Assembly: GCA_964447525.1 (NCBI GenBank)
Contig: CAYUSU010000022.1
Span: 1-23,236 of the forward strand
Source: JAFGDH01 sp964447525
GTDB taxonomy: Archaea > Aenigmatarchaeota > Aenigmatarchaeia > QMZP01 > QMZT01
DNA length: 23,236 nucleotides
Reading direction: 5' to 3'
Shown here: positions 7,217-14,568 of the stretch, in pieces
Layout: each line of letters starts with the position of its first letter
How positions within the stretch are numbered: the first letter of the stretch is position 1
The notes under the pieces: model-generated
Database searches by the model: none
Told to the model about the DNA's origin: nothing
The model's input: the letters and a program-made list of their open reading frames with translations, nothing else
Made by a program: the position numbers and the translations under genes

Positions 7217-7450
7217 ATGGCAGTATCATATCCGGATACGTACCTGAAGAGAACAAAAATGTTCGGGCTCCCGTATATCCTAATAACCAACGGTATGTGC
7301 AGTTATCCGGTCCCGGGATATGTTGTTCGTTCTAATTTGAAAGGTTATATTGACAGGCGTTTTGAGACGTTTGGAACAAACATGGGTCATGTGGATTTTG
7401 AATCCCTTGAATCGGAGGCTGAAAAACTCCTGCGGCAAGAAACAATATAA
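7217..7450 (+). CDS. Small protein of unknown function, 77 residues
   Basis: I do not recognise this protein. It is rich in Tyr, Phe, Pro and Gly in its first two thirds, with MFGLPYILITNGMCSYPVPG around residues 15-34, and ends in a likely helix, ESLESEAEKLLRQ. It has one cysteine and no clear signal peptide or membrane segment. In its favour are an ATG start, a TATA-like element 23 bases upstream, a good fit in the gap between dph2 and pyrB on the same strand, and no competing ORF that looks more real. Against it are its small size and the lack of a ribosome site. It could be co-transcribed with dph2 or independent. Confidence 0.55.
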   Translation: MAVSYPDTYLKRTKMFGLPYILITNGMCSYPVPGYVVRSNLKGYIDRRFETFGTNMGHVDFESLESEAEKLLRQETI

Positions 7451-7452
7451 AT
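7444..7452 (+). promoter_or_regulatory. TATA box of the pyr operon
   Basis: AATATAAAT overlaps the stop codon of the 77-residue ORF and is centred about 32 bases before pyrB ATG 7480. The leader would be about 6 bases. I see no attenuator hairpin or PyrR-type leader, so control, if any, is probably at the promoter. Confidence 0.45.
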
Positions 7453-7479
7453 CTCAACTTCAACAAGATAAAGATCAAA

Positions 7480-8397
7480 ATGAAATTTAAAGGAAAGGAC
7501 ATAATTTCTATCAGAGACTTCGAAAGGGATGATATTCTCTACATTCTTGATGTTGCCAAAAGGATAGAGCAATCCCCTGATCAGGACCTACTCAAGGGAA
7601 AAGTGATGGCTTCGCTCTTTTTCGAACCGTCCACACGAACTCGACTGAGTTTCGAGAGCGCAATGTCCCTTCTCGGGGGAAAAACAGTCGGATTTGCTGA
7701 ACCTGGAGTGAGTTCACTGAAGAAGGGAGAGACCTTATGGGACACCATAAAAATGGTGGACAGATACGCTGACGTAATCGTAATGAGACATCCTGTGGAA
7801 GGGGCGGCGAGGATCGCCTCTGAAGCTGCGCATATACCGGTAATAAACGGGGGAGACGGATCGAACCAGCATCCCACGCAAACATTGCTGGACCTCTATA
7901 CGATTCTGAAAACAAAGGGGACGCTCGATAACCTGAATGTAGGAATACTGGGTGACCTGAAATACGGAAGGACCGTCCATTCGCTCTGCATCGCTCTCTC
8001 GCATTTCAACACGAAATTCAATTTCATAGCCCCGGAAGCGTTGGCAATGCCAAAGGATTATCTGAATGATCTGGGGGAAAAAGGGCTGAGTTACAGGGAA
8101 GAATCAGACCTGATGAAGGTCAGCAATGAACTGGACATCCTTTATGTCACAAGGATACAGAAAGAGAGATTCCCCGACCCGATGGAATACAAAAAATATG
8201 CGGGTTTCTACAGGATCGATAAAAAAATACTGAACCACGTCAAAAAGGATATGAAGATCATGCATCCTTTACCGAGGGTCGATGAAATACACCCTGAACT
8301 GGATTCTACTGATCATGCGTTGTATTTCGAGCAGGCGGCGAACGGGATACCCGTAAGGCAGGCCCTATTATCACTTGTGCTCGGGAGGATAGAATGA
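7480..8397 (+). CDS. pyrB: Aspartate carbamoyltransferase catalytic subunit
   Basis: PyrB condenses carbamoyl phosphate and aspartate to carbamoyl aspartate, the committed step of pyrimidine synthesis. The 305-residue protein has the carbamoyl-phosphate loop EPSTRTRLSF (Ser51-Arg55), HPTQTLLDLYT, and HPLPRVDEI in the C-terminal aspartate domain. Its length is normal (about 305-310). It is the first gene of a seven-gene plus-strand operon. The next gene, pyrI, overlaps it by four bases and has a GGAGG site inside the pyrB end. This points to coupled synthesis of catalytic and regulatory chains for the mixed holoenzyme. Confidence 0.97.
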   Translation: MKFKGKDIISIRDFERDDILYILDVAKRIEQSPDQDLLKGKVMASLFFEPSTRTRLSFESAMSLLGGKTVGFAEPGVSSLKKGETLWDTIKMVDRYADVIVMRHPVEGAARIASEAAHIPVINGGDGSNQHPTQTLLDLYTILKTKGTLDNLNVGILGDLKYGRTVHSLCIALSHFNTKFNFIAPEALAMPKDYLNDLGEKGLSYREESDLMKVSNELDILYVTRIQKERFPDPMEYKKYAGFYRIDKKILNHVKKDMKIMHPLPRVDEIHPELDSTDHALYFEQAANGIPVRQALLSLVLGRIE

Positions 8398-8843
8398 AGG
8401 AACTGAAAATTTCAGCGATAAAGGAAGGTGCCGTAATAGATCACCTTTCACCGGAAAACGCATTCAAGGTGGTTGAAATTCTAAATCTTAAAGAAAGGGA
8501 TAATCCGGTCATGGTAGGGATAAATTTTTCCAGCGAAAAAATCGGGAAGAAGGGTATAATAAAAATAGGAAATTCTTTCCCTACGAAAGAGGAAATTGAC
8601 AAAATAGCACTGATAGCGCCGGAAGCGAATCTGAACATCATCAAGGATTACAGTGTGATAAGCAAAGAAAAGGTGAAAATACCGGACGTTCTTGAAATTA
8701 TCATGAAATGCGCAAACCCGAAATGCATAACAAATGTCGAGAATTACAAAACAAAATTCTATGTTCTTGAAAAGGTCCCACTTAAAATGAGATGCCATTA
8801 TTGTGAAAGGATAATGGAAAGCAGTGATATCGAGCTGGTGTGA
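8394..8843 (+). CDS. pyrI: Aspartate carbamoyltransferase regulatory subunit
   Basis: PyrI forms regulatory dimers that bind nucleotide effectors and join PyrB trimers into the allosteric holoenzyme. The 149-residue protein has the N-terminal allosteric domain (ISAIKEGAVIDHL) and a C-terminal zinc domain with the four expected cysteines in CANPKC and CHYC. ATG 8394 overlaps the pyrB stop (ATGA). A GGAGG site lies 5 bases before it, inside pyrB. The presence of PyrI implies feedback control of the pathway at the enzyme level. Confidence 0.96.
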   Translation: MKELKISAIKEGAVIDHLSPENAFKVVEILNLKERDNPVMVGINFSSEKIGKKGIIKIGNSFPTKEEIDKIALIAPEANLNIIKDYSVISKEKVKIPDVLEIIMKCANPKCITNVENYKTKFYVLEKVPLKMRCHYCERIMESSDIELV

Positions 8844-9755
8844 ATGGGTCTTGAGGTCGAAATATCCGGACTGAAGCTAAACAACCCCACAATCCTGGCT
8901 TCCGGCCTGTTGGGCGTATCCAGGAAAATGATAGAAAGGGTTATCGATAACGGGGCCGGAGCCGTGACCATCAAGTCTGTTTCCTTCGATAGCAGGGAAG
9001 GTCACAAGAATCCTACTGTAATAGCGCTGGAGAACGGGTTAATGAATGCGGTTGGCTATTCGAACCCGGGAGCGGAAGAAGCCAGGAACGAGTTTTCTAA
9101 CCTTAAGAATATGAAAGCGCCTGTAATAGCGAGTGTCATCGGACAAGAAAAGGAGGATTTCGTAAAGGTTGTGAAAACATTGGAATCATGCGGATTTTCA
9201 ATCATAGAAGTCCCATTATCATGTCCACACACACCGGGCTTCGGCACATTAGCGGGACAAGACAACCCGGAAAAAACCGGCGAAATAACCAGGGCAGTAT
9301 GCTCTGTGACGAAACTTCCGGTCTTCGTCAAACTTTCCCCCAATACGAAAAACATAGGAGAAGCCGCCAGAGCCGCGGAAAGGGCCGGTGCATCAGGAAT
9401 AACCGCGGTGAACACGATGGGACCCGGGATGGTGATAAACATAGAAGCGAAAAAACCGGTACTGGATTTCAAGGTTGGGGGCGTTTCCGGGCCTGCTCTG
9501 AAGCCGGTGGCTGTAAGGTGCGTTTATGACATATATGAATCCGTTAAGATTCCTATCATCGGAACCGGAGGTATAACGAACGGGAAGGATGCGATAGAGA
9601 TGATCATGGCCGGAGCGTCATGTATAGGAATCGGATCTGCCGTTCATTACAGGGGGATTGACGTTTTCAGGAAAATATGCAGAGAGATGGAAGAATGGAT
9701 GAAGGGAAACGGTTATGAAAACGTGGAGGAAATGGTTGGTGCTGCGCATGGCTGA
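8844..9755 (+). CDS. pyrD: Dihydroorotate dehydrogenase B, catalytic subunit (class 1B)
   Basis: PyrD oxidises dihydroorotate to orotate with FMN. Class 1B enzymes pass the electrons to NAD through PyrK, which is the next gene here. The 303-residue protein has LKLNNPTILASG at the start, the catalytic-loop SCPH, KLSPN, and the C-terminal FMN phosphate site IIGTGGI. The catalytic loop reads VPLSCPHTPG where many class 1 enzymes have N-x-SCPN, so the first orotate-binding Asn position is Pro and the second is His. The start codon directly abuts the pyrI stop, and the last 8 bases overlap pyrK. Confidence 0.94.
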   Translation: MGLEVEISGLKLNNPTILASGLLGVSRKMIERVIDNGAGAVTIKSVSFDSREGHKNPTVIALENGLMNAVGYSNPGAEEARNEFSNLKNMKAPVIASVIGQEKEDFVKVVKTLESCGFSIIEVPLSCPHTPGFGTLAGQDNPEKTGEITRAVCSVTKLPVFVKLSPNTKNIGEAARAAERAGASGITAVNTMGPGMVINIEAKKPVLDFKVGGVSGPALKPVAVRCVYDIYESVKIPIIGTGGITNGKDAIEMIMAGASCIGIGSAVHYRGIDVFRKICREMEEWMKGNGYENVEEMVGAAHG

Positions 9756-10530
9756 GATTCCTGAAATGGTAAAAATTAAAAAAGTATCCGAAGAGAATGC
9801 GGATACGAAAACATTCTTTTTTGAAAAGAAAGATGACATTAAACCCGGACAGTTCCTCATGGTGTGGATACCGGAACTGGGAGAAAAACCGTTCAGCGTC
9901 TCATACATCGGGAAAGAAACCGGGATAACGGTATTCAGAAAAGGAAAATTCACGGAAAAATTATTTTCAATGGAACCCGGAGATATGATCGGGGTAAGAG
10001 GGCCTTACGGAAAGGGCTTCGGGATAAGGAATAATGCGTGCGTTGTCGGGGGAGGGTGTGGCATCGCTCCGCTGGGCCCGTTGATAGAAAATCTGGATAA
10101 TCCTTACGTAATTATCGGAGCGAAGGGTTCTGACGGTCTGATATTTAACAAAAGGTTCAGCAGTGCAAAAATAACAACGGATGATGGTTCATCCGGTTTC
10201 CATGGATTTACAACTGATGTGCTAAAAAACGTACTGAAGGAAAGAAAATTTGATGTCGTGTACGCATGCGGCCCTGAAATAATGATGAAAAAAGTTTTCG
10301 ATATATGCGAAGAGAACGGGATAAAATGCCAGGTGTCGTTGGAAAGGTATGTTAAATGCGGCTTCGGTGTATGTGGACATTGTGACATAGACGGTTTCAT
10401 GATATGCAAGGACGGACCCGTATTCCATTCAGAACAGTTAAGGAAAATGCAAAGCTTCGGAATCATGGCCAAACTCAAGAACGGTAAGAAAATCACGGTC
10501 GCGGAATACGCCGGGTGGAGATGCAAATGA
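9748..10530 (+). CDS. pyrK: Dihydroorotate dehydrogenase B, electron transfer subunit
   Basis: PyrK carries FAD and a 2Fe-2S cluster and moves electrons from PyrD to NAD. The 260-residue protein has the FAD-binding KPFSVSYIG, the Gly-rich nucleotide segment VVGGGCGIAPLGP, an ACGPEIMM stretch, and the cluster cysteines in KCGFGVCGHC plus a later Cys in MICKDG. ATG 9748 is chosen although the frame is open from 9715: it gives the family's usual N-terminus, and a GGTG site lies 6 bases before it. The gene overlaps pyrD by 8 bases and pyrC by 4, so PyrD and PyrK are probably made together. Confidence 0.94.
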   Translation: MAEIPEMVKIKKVSEENADTKTFFFEKKDDIKPGQFLMVWIPELGEKPFSVSYIGKETGITVFRKGKFTEKLFSMEPGDMIGVRGPYGKGFGIRNNACVVGGGCGIAPLGPLIENLDNPYVIIGAKGSDGLIFNKRFSSAKITTDDGSSGFHGFTTDVLKNVLKERKFDVVYACGPEIMMKKVFDICEENGIKCQVSLERYVKCGFGVCGHCDIDGFMICKDGPVFHSEQLRKMQSFGIMAKLKNGKKITVAEYAGWRCK

Positions 10531-11711
10531 GTTTACTCATAAAAAACGGAAAGGTTTTCATCAAGGGAAAACTACTGGGGAAAAACATCCTGATAGAAGA
10601 TTCGAAAATAAGCAAAATAACCGGAGAGTTTCCCCGTGCGGATGAAATTATTAATGCAAGGGGCAAAATAGTGATTCCCGGAGTTATTGATCCTCACGTG
10701 CATTTCAGGGAACCGGGAATGACGCAGAAGGAGGATTTCCTGACAGGATCAATGGCGGCGGCATCCGGTGGTGTTACATGTTTTCTGGACATGCCGAACA
10801 ATAAGCCACCCACACTAACAGCCAAATATCTTGAAGAGAAGAGGGAACTCGCCGGGAAATCCGTTGTGAATTTTGGATTTCATTTTGGATCGTCCAGTGA
10901 AAACATCGAAGAGATAAAAAATGCTAATGGTATCGCTTCGGTGAAGATATTCATGAACGCATCCACGGGAAACATGCTGATAGAGGATGAAGGGATCTTA
11001 AAAAATATAATGGAATTCTCGAAAATAAATACCATCCACGCGGAGGAGGATAATGTTAAAAAGGCTATAAATATCGCTAACTCGTCAGGGGGGGAAATTT
11101 ATCTTTGTCATATTTCGGGAGAGAATGAAATTAAACAAATCAAAGAAAACAAAAAGGTTAACGTGTACGCGGAAGTGACTCCCCATCATCTTTTCCTTAC
11201 CGCGAAGGATCAGAACCGAATGGTGAAAATGAAACCGTCGCTGAAGAAGGAGAGTGACAGGAAAGCATTGTGGAAAGCTTTGAATGACGGGATTATCGAC
11301 ACTATCGGAAGTGATCATGCTCCACATACGACGGAAGAAAAAATATCCTCCGAATTATTTGGGGTGCCCGGGGTGGAGACACGCCTTCCTTTGATGCTGG
11401 ACGCGGTTAACAAAGGATTGTTAACATTGAAAAGGCTTGTACAGACCATGTGCGAGAACCCGGCAATGATTTTTAAAATCAAAAATAAAGGTTTCATTAA
11501 AGAGGGGAATGACGGTGATTTCACGATAATCGGCATGAAACTTCGGAAGGGAATAAGAAATGATCGGCTGTTCACGAAATGCGGATGGTCACCGTTCGAC
11601 GGGCGGGAAGTGAAAGGATGGCCCACACATACGATCGTTAACGGGCGAATAGTTTACGAAAACGGTTCGGTGATGAAAAAACATAAAGGGGTTGGGATTT
11701 TATATGATTGA
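10527..11711 (+). CDS. pyrC: Dihydroorotase (class I)
   Basis: PyrC closes carbamoyl aspartate to dihydroorotate. The 394-residue amidohydrolase has the zinc motif DPHVHFREPG near residue 50, FLDMPNN, metal-binding His residues in IHAEE and LCHISG, and SDHAPH near residue 270. Its length fits class I dihydroorotases rather than the shorter class II. ATG 10527 overlaps the pyrK stop (ATGA), with GGTGGAG 6 bases before it. GTG 10515 and ATG 10521 are possible earlier starts but would sit inside that ribosome site. It overlaps pyrE by 8 bases. Confidence 0.95.
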   Translation: MSLLIKNGKVFIKGKLLGKNILIEDSKISKITGEFPRADEIINARGKIVIPGVIDPHVHFREPGMTQKEDFLTGSMAAASGGVTCFLDMPNNKPPTLTAKYLEEKRELAGKSVVNFGFHFGSSSENIEEIKNANGIASVKIFMNASTGNMLIEDEGILKNIMEFSKINTIHAEEDNVKKAINIANSSGGEIYLCHISGENEIKQIKENKKVNVYAEVTPHHLFLTAKDQNRMVKMKPSLKKESDRKALWKALNDGIIDTIGSDHAPHTTEEKISSELFGVPGVETRLPLMLDAVNKGLLTLKRLVQTMCENPAMIFKIKNKGFIKEGNDGDFTIIGMKLRKGIRNDRLFTKCGWSPFDGREVKGWPTHTIVNGRIVYENGSVMKKHKGVGILYD

Positions 11712-12345
11712 AAATGATATCGCGAAAATACTTTTGAAAATAGGGGCGGTCACGCTAAAAATGGATCCCCCTTACAAATGGGTTTCCGGTATATTTTCCC
11801 CGATATATTGTGATAATCGTTTGTTAATGTCTTATCCGGAAGAGCGGAAAAAGGTGGTAGATGGGTTTGTTGAGATAATAAAAAACAAAAGGATAGAATT
11901 TGACGTCGTGGCTGGAATAGCCTCTTCCGGGATACCCCATGCGGCGTGGCTAGCAGAAAAATTGTCGAAGCCCATGATATACGTAAGGAAGAAAAGTAAG
12001 GGTTACGGAAGGGGGAAACTGATAGAGGGCAAACTCGAAAAGGGAGCAAAGGTTTTGATTGTGGAGGATCTAATTTCAACCGCAGGCTCGCTTGTGAACG
12101 GGATAGAATCTGTCAGGCAGGCTGGAGGGATTGTGAATAACTGCCTTGCCATTTTCACGTACGAGATGAATAAGGCGACACATAATCTCAGTGGAATCGG
12201 GTGCAGGGTTTTAACGCTTTCGAATTTTTCAGCACTGGTAAAAATCGCGAGGGAAGAGAATTACCTGGACGGGGAATATTGTAACAAGGCGCTGGAATGG
12301 AGCAAGGACCCGGAAAATTGGGGAAGGAAAATGGGATTTGAATGA
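11704..12345 (+). CDS. pyrE: Orotate phosphoribosyltransferase
   Basis: PyrE joins orotate to PRPP to form OMP. The 213-residue protein has SGIFSPIYCDNR near the N-terminus, VAGIASSGIPHAAWLA, KKSKGYGRGK in the mobile loop, and the PRPP-binding motif VLIVEDLISTAGS. ATG 11704 is preferred to the TTG at 11692; either overlaps the pyrC end. The stop overlaps pyrF by four bases. The enzyme stands alone, not fused to PyrF as in eukaryotic UMP synthase. Confidence 0.95.
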   Translation: MIENDIAKILLKIGAVTLKMDPPYKWVSGIFSPIYCDNRLLMSYPEERKKVVDGFVEIIKNKRIEFDVVAGIASSGIPHAAWLAEKLSKPMIYVRKKSKGYGRGKLIEGKLEKGAKVLIVEDLISTAGSLVNGIESVRQAGGIVNNCLAIFTYEMNKATHNLSGIGCRVLTLSNFSALVKIAREENYLDGEYCNKALEWSKDPENWGRKMGFE

Positions 12346-13262
12346 AGAATTTCGCGGACAGATTGCTTGAGAAAATCGAGGAGAAGGACAATCCAAGTGT
12401 TATAGGTCTGGATTCTGATTTCACTAAAATACCGGATCATCTTAAAATCAAAAATCTCAAAGAATTCGGTAACAACGTCAGGGGGGTTGCGGAATGCATA
12501 TCAGAGTTTAACAAAAAGCTGATAGAATCCATAAGCGATATAATTCCCGCCGTTAAGCTGCAGTCTGCCTTTTACGAAATGTACGGATTCGATGGTGTGA
12601 GGGTTTTACAGGAAACCGCCGATTACGCCAGAAATAAGGGACTGATCGTGATAGGTGATGTGAAGAGGAACGATATAGGAAACACGGCGAAAGCATATTC
12701 CTCCGGGTACATCGGGGAAGTGGATATTTTCGGGAGGAAGAGCAAATCGTTTGATATGGATTGCATTACTGTCAATCCTTATCTGGGAAGTGACGGAATA
12801 AACCCGTTCCTTGAAGATGTGAAGAATTTGGAAAAGGGTATATTTGTTCTTGTGAAGACCTCCAATCCGAGTTCAATCGAAATCCAGAATCTGGAAACGG
12901 GAAACGGGAAAATCTATGAGATCGTAGCACGTCTCGTTAACAACTGGGGGGACGGGTTAGAAGGGAAGAGAGGATATTCTCCGGTCGGGGCTGTTGTTGG
13001 AGCGACGTTCCCGGAGGAAATAATAATTCTGAGAAAAATCATGGAAAAAAACATATTGCTGATCCCGGGTTACGGTGCGCAGGGCGGAGGGGCAAGGAAT
13101 GTCGCAAACGCTTTCAACGAAGACGGGAAGGGCGCATTGATACATTCGGCCAGAAAAGTGATATTTTCATTTGATGAAAAGAGGCCGGAAGATTTTGATC
13201 TGACCGCGAGGGAAGAGTGTGTAAGAATGAGGGATGAAATAAACGGTGTTATAAGAAGTTAG
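12342..13262 (+). CDS. pyrF: Orotidine 5'-phosphate decarboxylase, subfamily 2
   Basis: PyrF decarboxylates OMP to UMP, the last step of the pathway. At 306 residues with the catalytic motif GDVKRNDIGNTA it belongs to the longer subfamily 2, known from actinobacteria, myxobacteria and some archaea such as haloarchaea. It is not the roughly 220-residue type with DxKxxDIxNT that many archaea carry. Other features are VIGLDSDF at the start, KLQSAFYEMYG, LVKTSNPSS, PVGAVVGATFPEE and LIPGYGAQGG. ATG 12342 overlaps the pyrE stop by four bases. The stop overlaps that of the convergent DUF1512 gene by four bases (TTAG). Confidence 0.95.
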   Translation: MKNFADRLLEKIEEKDNPSVIGLDSDFTKIPDHLKIKNLKEFGNNVRGVAECISEFNKKLIESISDIIPAVKLQSAFYEMYGFDGVRVLQETADYARNKGLIVIGDVKRNDIGNTAKAYSSGYIGEVDIFGRKSKSFDMDCITVNPYLGSDGINPFLEDVKNLEKGIFVLVKTSNPSSIEIQNLETGNGKIYEIVARLVNNWGDGLEGKRGYSPVGAVVGATFPEEIIILRKIMEKNILLIPGYGAQGGGARNVANAFNEDGKGALIHSARKVIFSFDEKRPEDFDLTAREECVRMRDEINGVIRS

Positions 13263-14443
13263 AATTTGTCTTTCTTCTTTTTCTTCTTTGCCTTGAGTTT
13301 CCTTTCGTTGCTGTCAACGAATTTCGCTACCACGTCATAAGTTTTTCCTGAATTACCAACGCCTGATGTATTGCCCACCCCGACTATTATGACCTTATGG
13401 TTTGTTTTTGTTCTGTCCAGCGCCTCTTTTACTGATTCAATCGCTTTTGGGACAGCGTCCTTGATTGCCTTTCTCATTGGCATTATAGCTTCCTCTGGCC
13501 TCATTTTAACTATAATTGAATCCATCGGTATGTTATTCTTTACAGCGACTTCCTCTATGTATGTTTTCTCAACTCCCGGTCCGCCCATCGCCACTCCCAC
13601 CCCTTCGGCAATGCTTCCGGTCTTTTCTCCTTCCAGTTTTGCAGCAGCGTCAATCGTTATGATTCTGGATATCTTGTTTCTTTTTACCAGTAACTCGACT
13701 GCCTTACCCGGTCTCCCGAGCCTTCCGCCGGGACCCTTTGCCTTCATTACAAAACACTTCCTTTTGTTTATCGTCACTTCTGACATGATTATGTCTTCTT
13801 CTATTTCCTTTGGTTTTTTGTCTCCAATGAGCTTCGCTGCGACAAGTGGTCCGAATCCGTCACCGACCGGTTCCCCGTTGGCAAGTGTCTTGGTTCCTTC
13901 ATGCATTGCTTTTGCCACCCTTTCCACCAATGGAAGCTGCATCTGGATGATAATGGCAATCTGATAGGATTTCGTCTGTTTTATTAGTTCGACATAATGC
14001 CTGACTATCTTCGCTATGTTGTGCAGTTCGATTCCTCCGGCAAAGCCCATCTGGAGGTTTGCACTGTTTTCCTTGTCCATCTTAGGTGCGACCTGATCCG
14101 CAAAATATTCAAACCTTCTTTTTTCGTTCTGAACCACCAGATCCAGTTTCTTAATGACCCCGTATGGATCGAGCGATACCGGGCCTATTACAAAGAATTC
14201 GAAGAATTTATCCACGGAATTCTTTATCTTGTCCGTTGGTTTATCGGAAATCTTCTTCAGAAGGAATTTCTTGGAATTATCGGACATTAATTCAAGCTGC
14301 TCAGCAGTCCTTTCGATCTTCCACATTATCTGGGAGAGCATGAGCCTTGGATATAAAAAGAAGAATATTCCCCAGAAGATTACCATGAAAATCCAGCTGG
14401 TCCAATCCCCACCGCCACCAATAAGCTGAAAAAGCACACTCAT
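13259..14443 (-). CDS. DUF1512 family protein, membrane-anchored
   Basis: This 394-residue protein matches the archaeal DUF1512 family, whose function I do not know. It has one N-terminal membrane segment (about residues 15-35). A basic helical stretch follows, then a large soluble part with Gly-rich loops: GFAGGIELHNIAK, GPGGRLGRPGKAVE, VGVAMGGPGVEK and VIIVGVGNTSGVGNSGKT. The tail is Lys-rich (KAKKKKKKDKF). ATG 14443 is preferred to TTG 14446; a GGTG lies 6 bases upstream. The Gly-rich loops suggest a nucleotide or phosphate ligand, but that is a guess. It is transcribed divergently from the secreted protein gene, with a perfect dyad between them. Confidence 0.85.
   Translation of the reverse strand: MSVLFQLIGGGGDWTSWIFMVIFWGIFFFLYPRLMLSQIMWKIERTAEQLELMSDNSKKFLLKKISDKPTDKIKNSVDKFFEFFVIGPVSLDPYGVIKKLDLVVQNEKRRFEYFADQVAPKMDKENSANLQMGFAGGIELHNIAKIVRHYVELIKQTKSYQIAIIIQMQLPLVERVAKAMHEGTKTLANGEPVGDGFGPLVAAKLIGDKKPKEIEEDIIMSEVTINKRKCFVMKAKGPGGRLGRPGKAVELLVKRNKISRIITIDAAAKLEGEKTGSIAEGVGVAMGGPGVEKTYIEEVAVKNNIPMDSIIVKMRPEEAIMPMRKAIKDAVPKAIESVKEALDRTKTNHKVIIVGVGNTSGVGNSGKTYDVVAKFVDSNERKLKAKKKKKKDKF
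13269..13289 (+). terminator. Pyrimidine tract after the pyr operon, candidate terminator
   Basis: Seven bases after the pyrF stop comes an unbroken 21-base pyrimidine tract with 16 T residues. Archaeal RNA polymerase terminates at U-rich RNA ends. The same bases encode the Lys-rich tail of DUF1512 on the other strand. Confidence 0.4.
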
Positions 14444-14483
14444 CAAGACACCGCAATCAATAGTTAAACTGGAACGTTTGAAA

Positions 14484-14504
14484 GAAGCAGATATGATCTG
14501 CTTC
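14484..14504. promoter_or_regulatory. Perfect 9-bp inverted repeat, candidate operator
   Basis: GAAGCAGAT and ATCTGCTTC flank a 3-base spacer, ATG. The dyad lies 41 bases before the DUF1512 start and 64 bases before the secreted protein start, in their shared divergent promoter region. It has no upstream gene to terminate on either strand, so a protein-binding operator is more likely than a terminator. Confidence 0.5.
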
Positions 14505-14520
14505 GTGCGAATTTTTATTA

Positions 14521-14536
14521 TTTATATATTTTATAT
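14521..14536 (+). promoter_or_regulatory. TATA region of the secreted protein gene
   Basis: TTTATATATTTTATAT is centred about 40 bases before ATG 14569. The leader would be about 15 bases and would include the GGTG site at 14560-14563. Confidence 0.5.
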
Positions 14537-14568
14537 CTCAACAGTTAAATAACTATAATGGTGTTTGG

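Noticed and set aside
13371..13964. Open frame of 197 codons on +, hydrophobic, opposite DUF1512
   Set aside because: It mirrors the Gly/Lys-rich DUF1512 codons, has no promoter or ribosome site, and lies in the read-through zone of the pyr operon.
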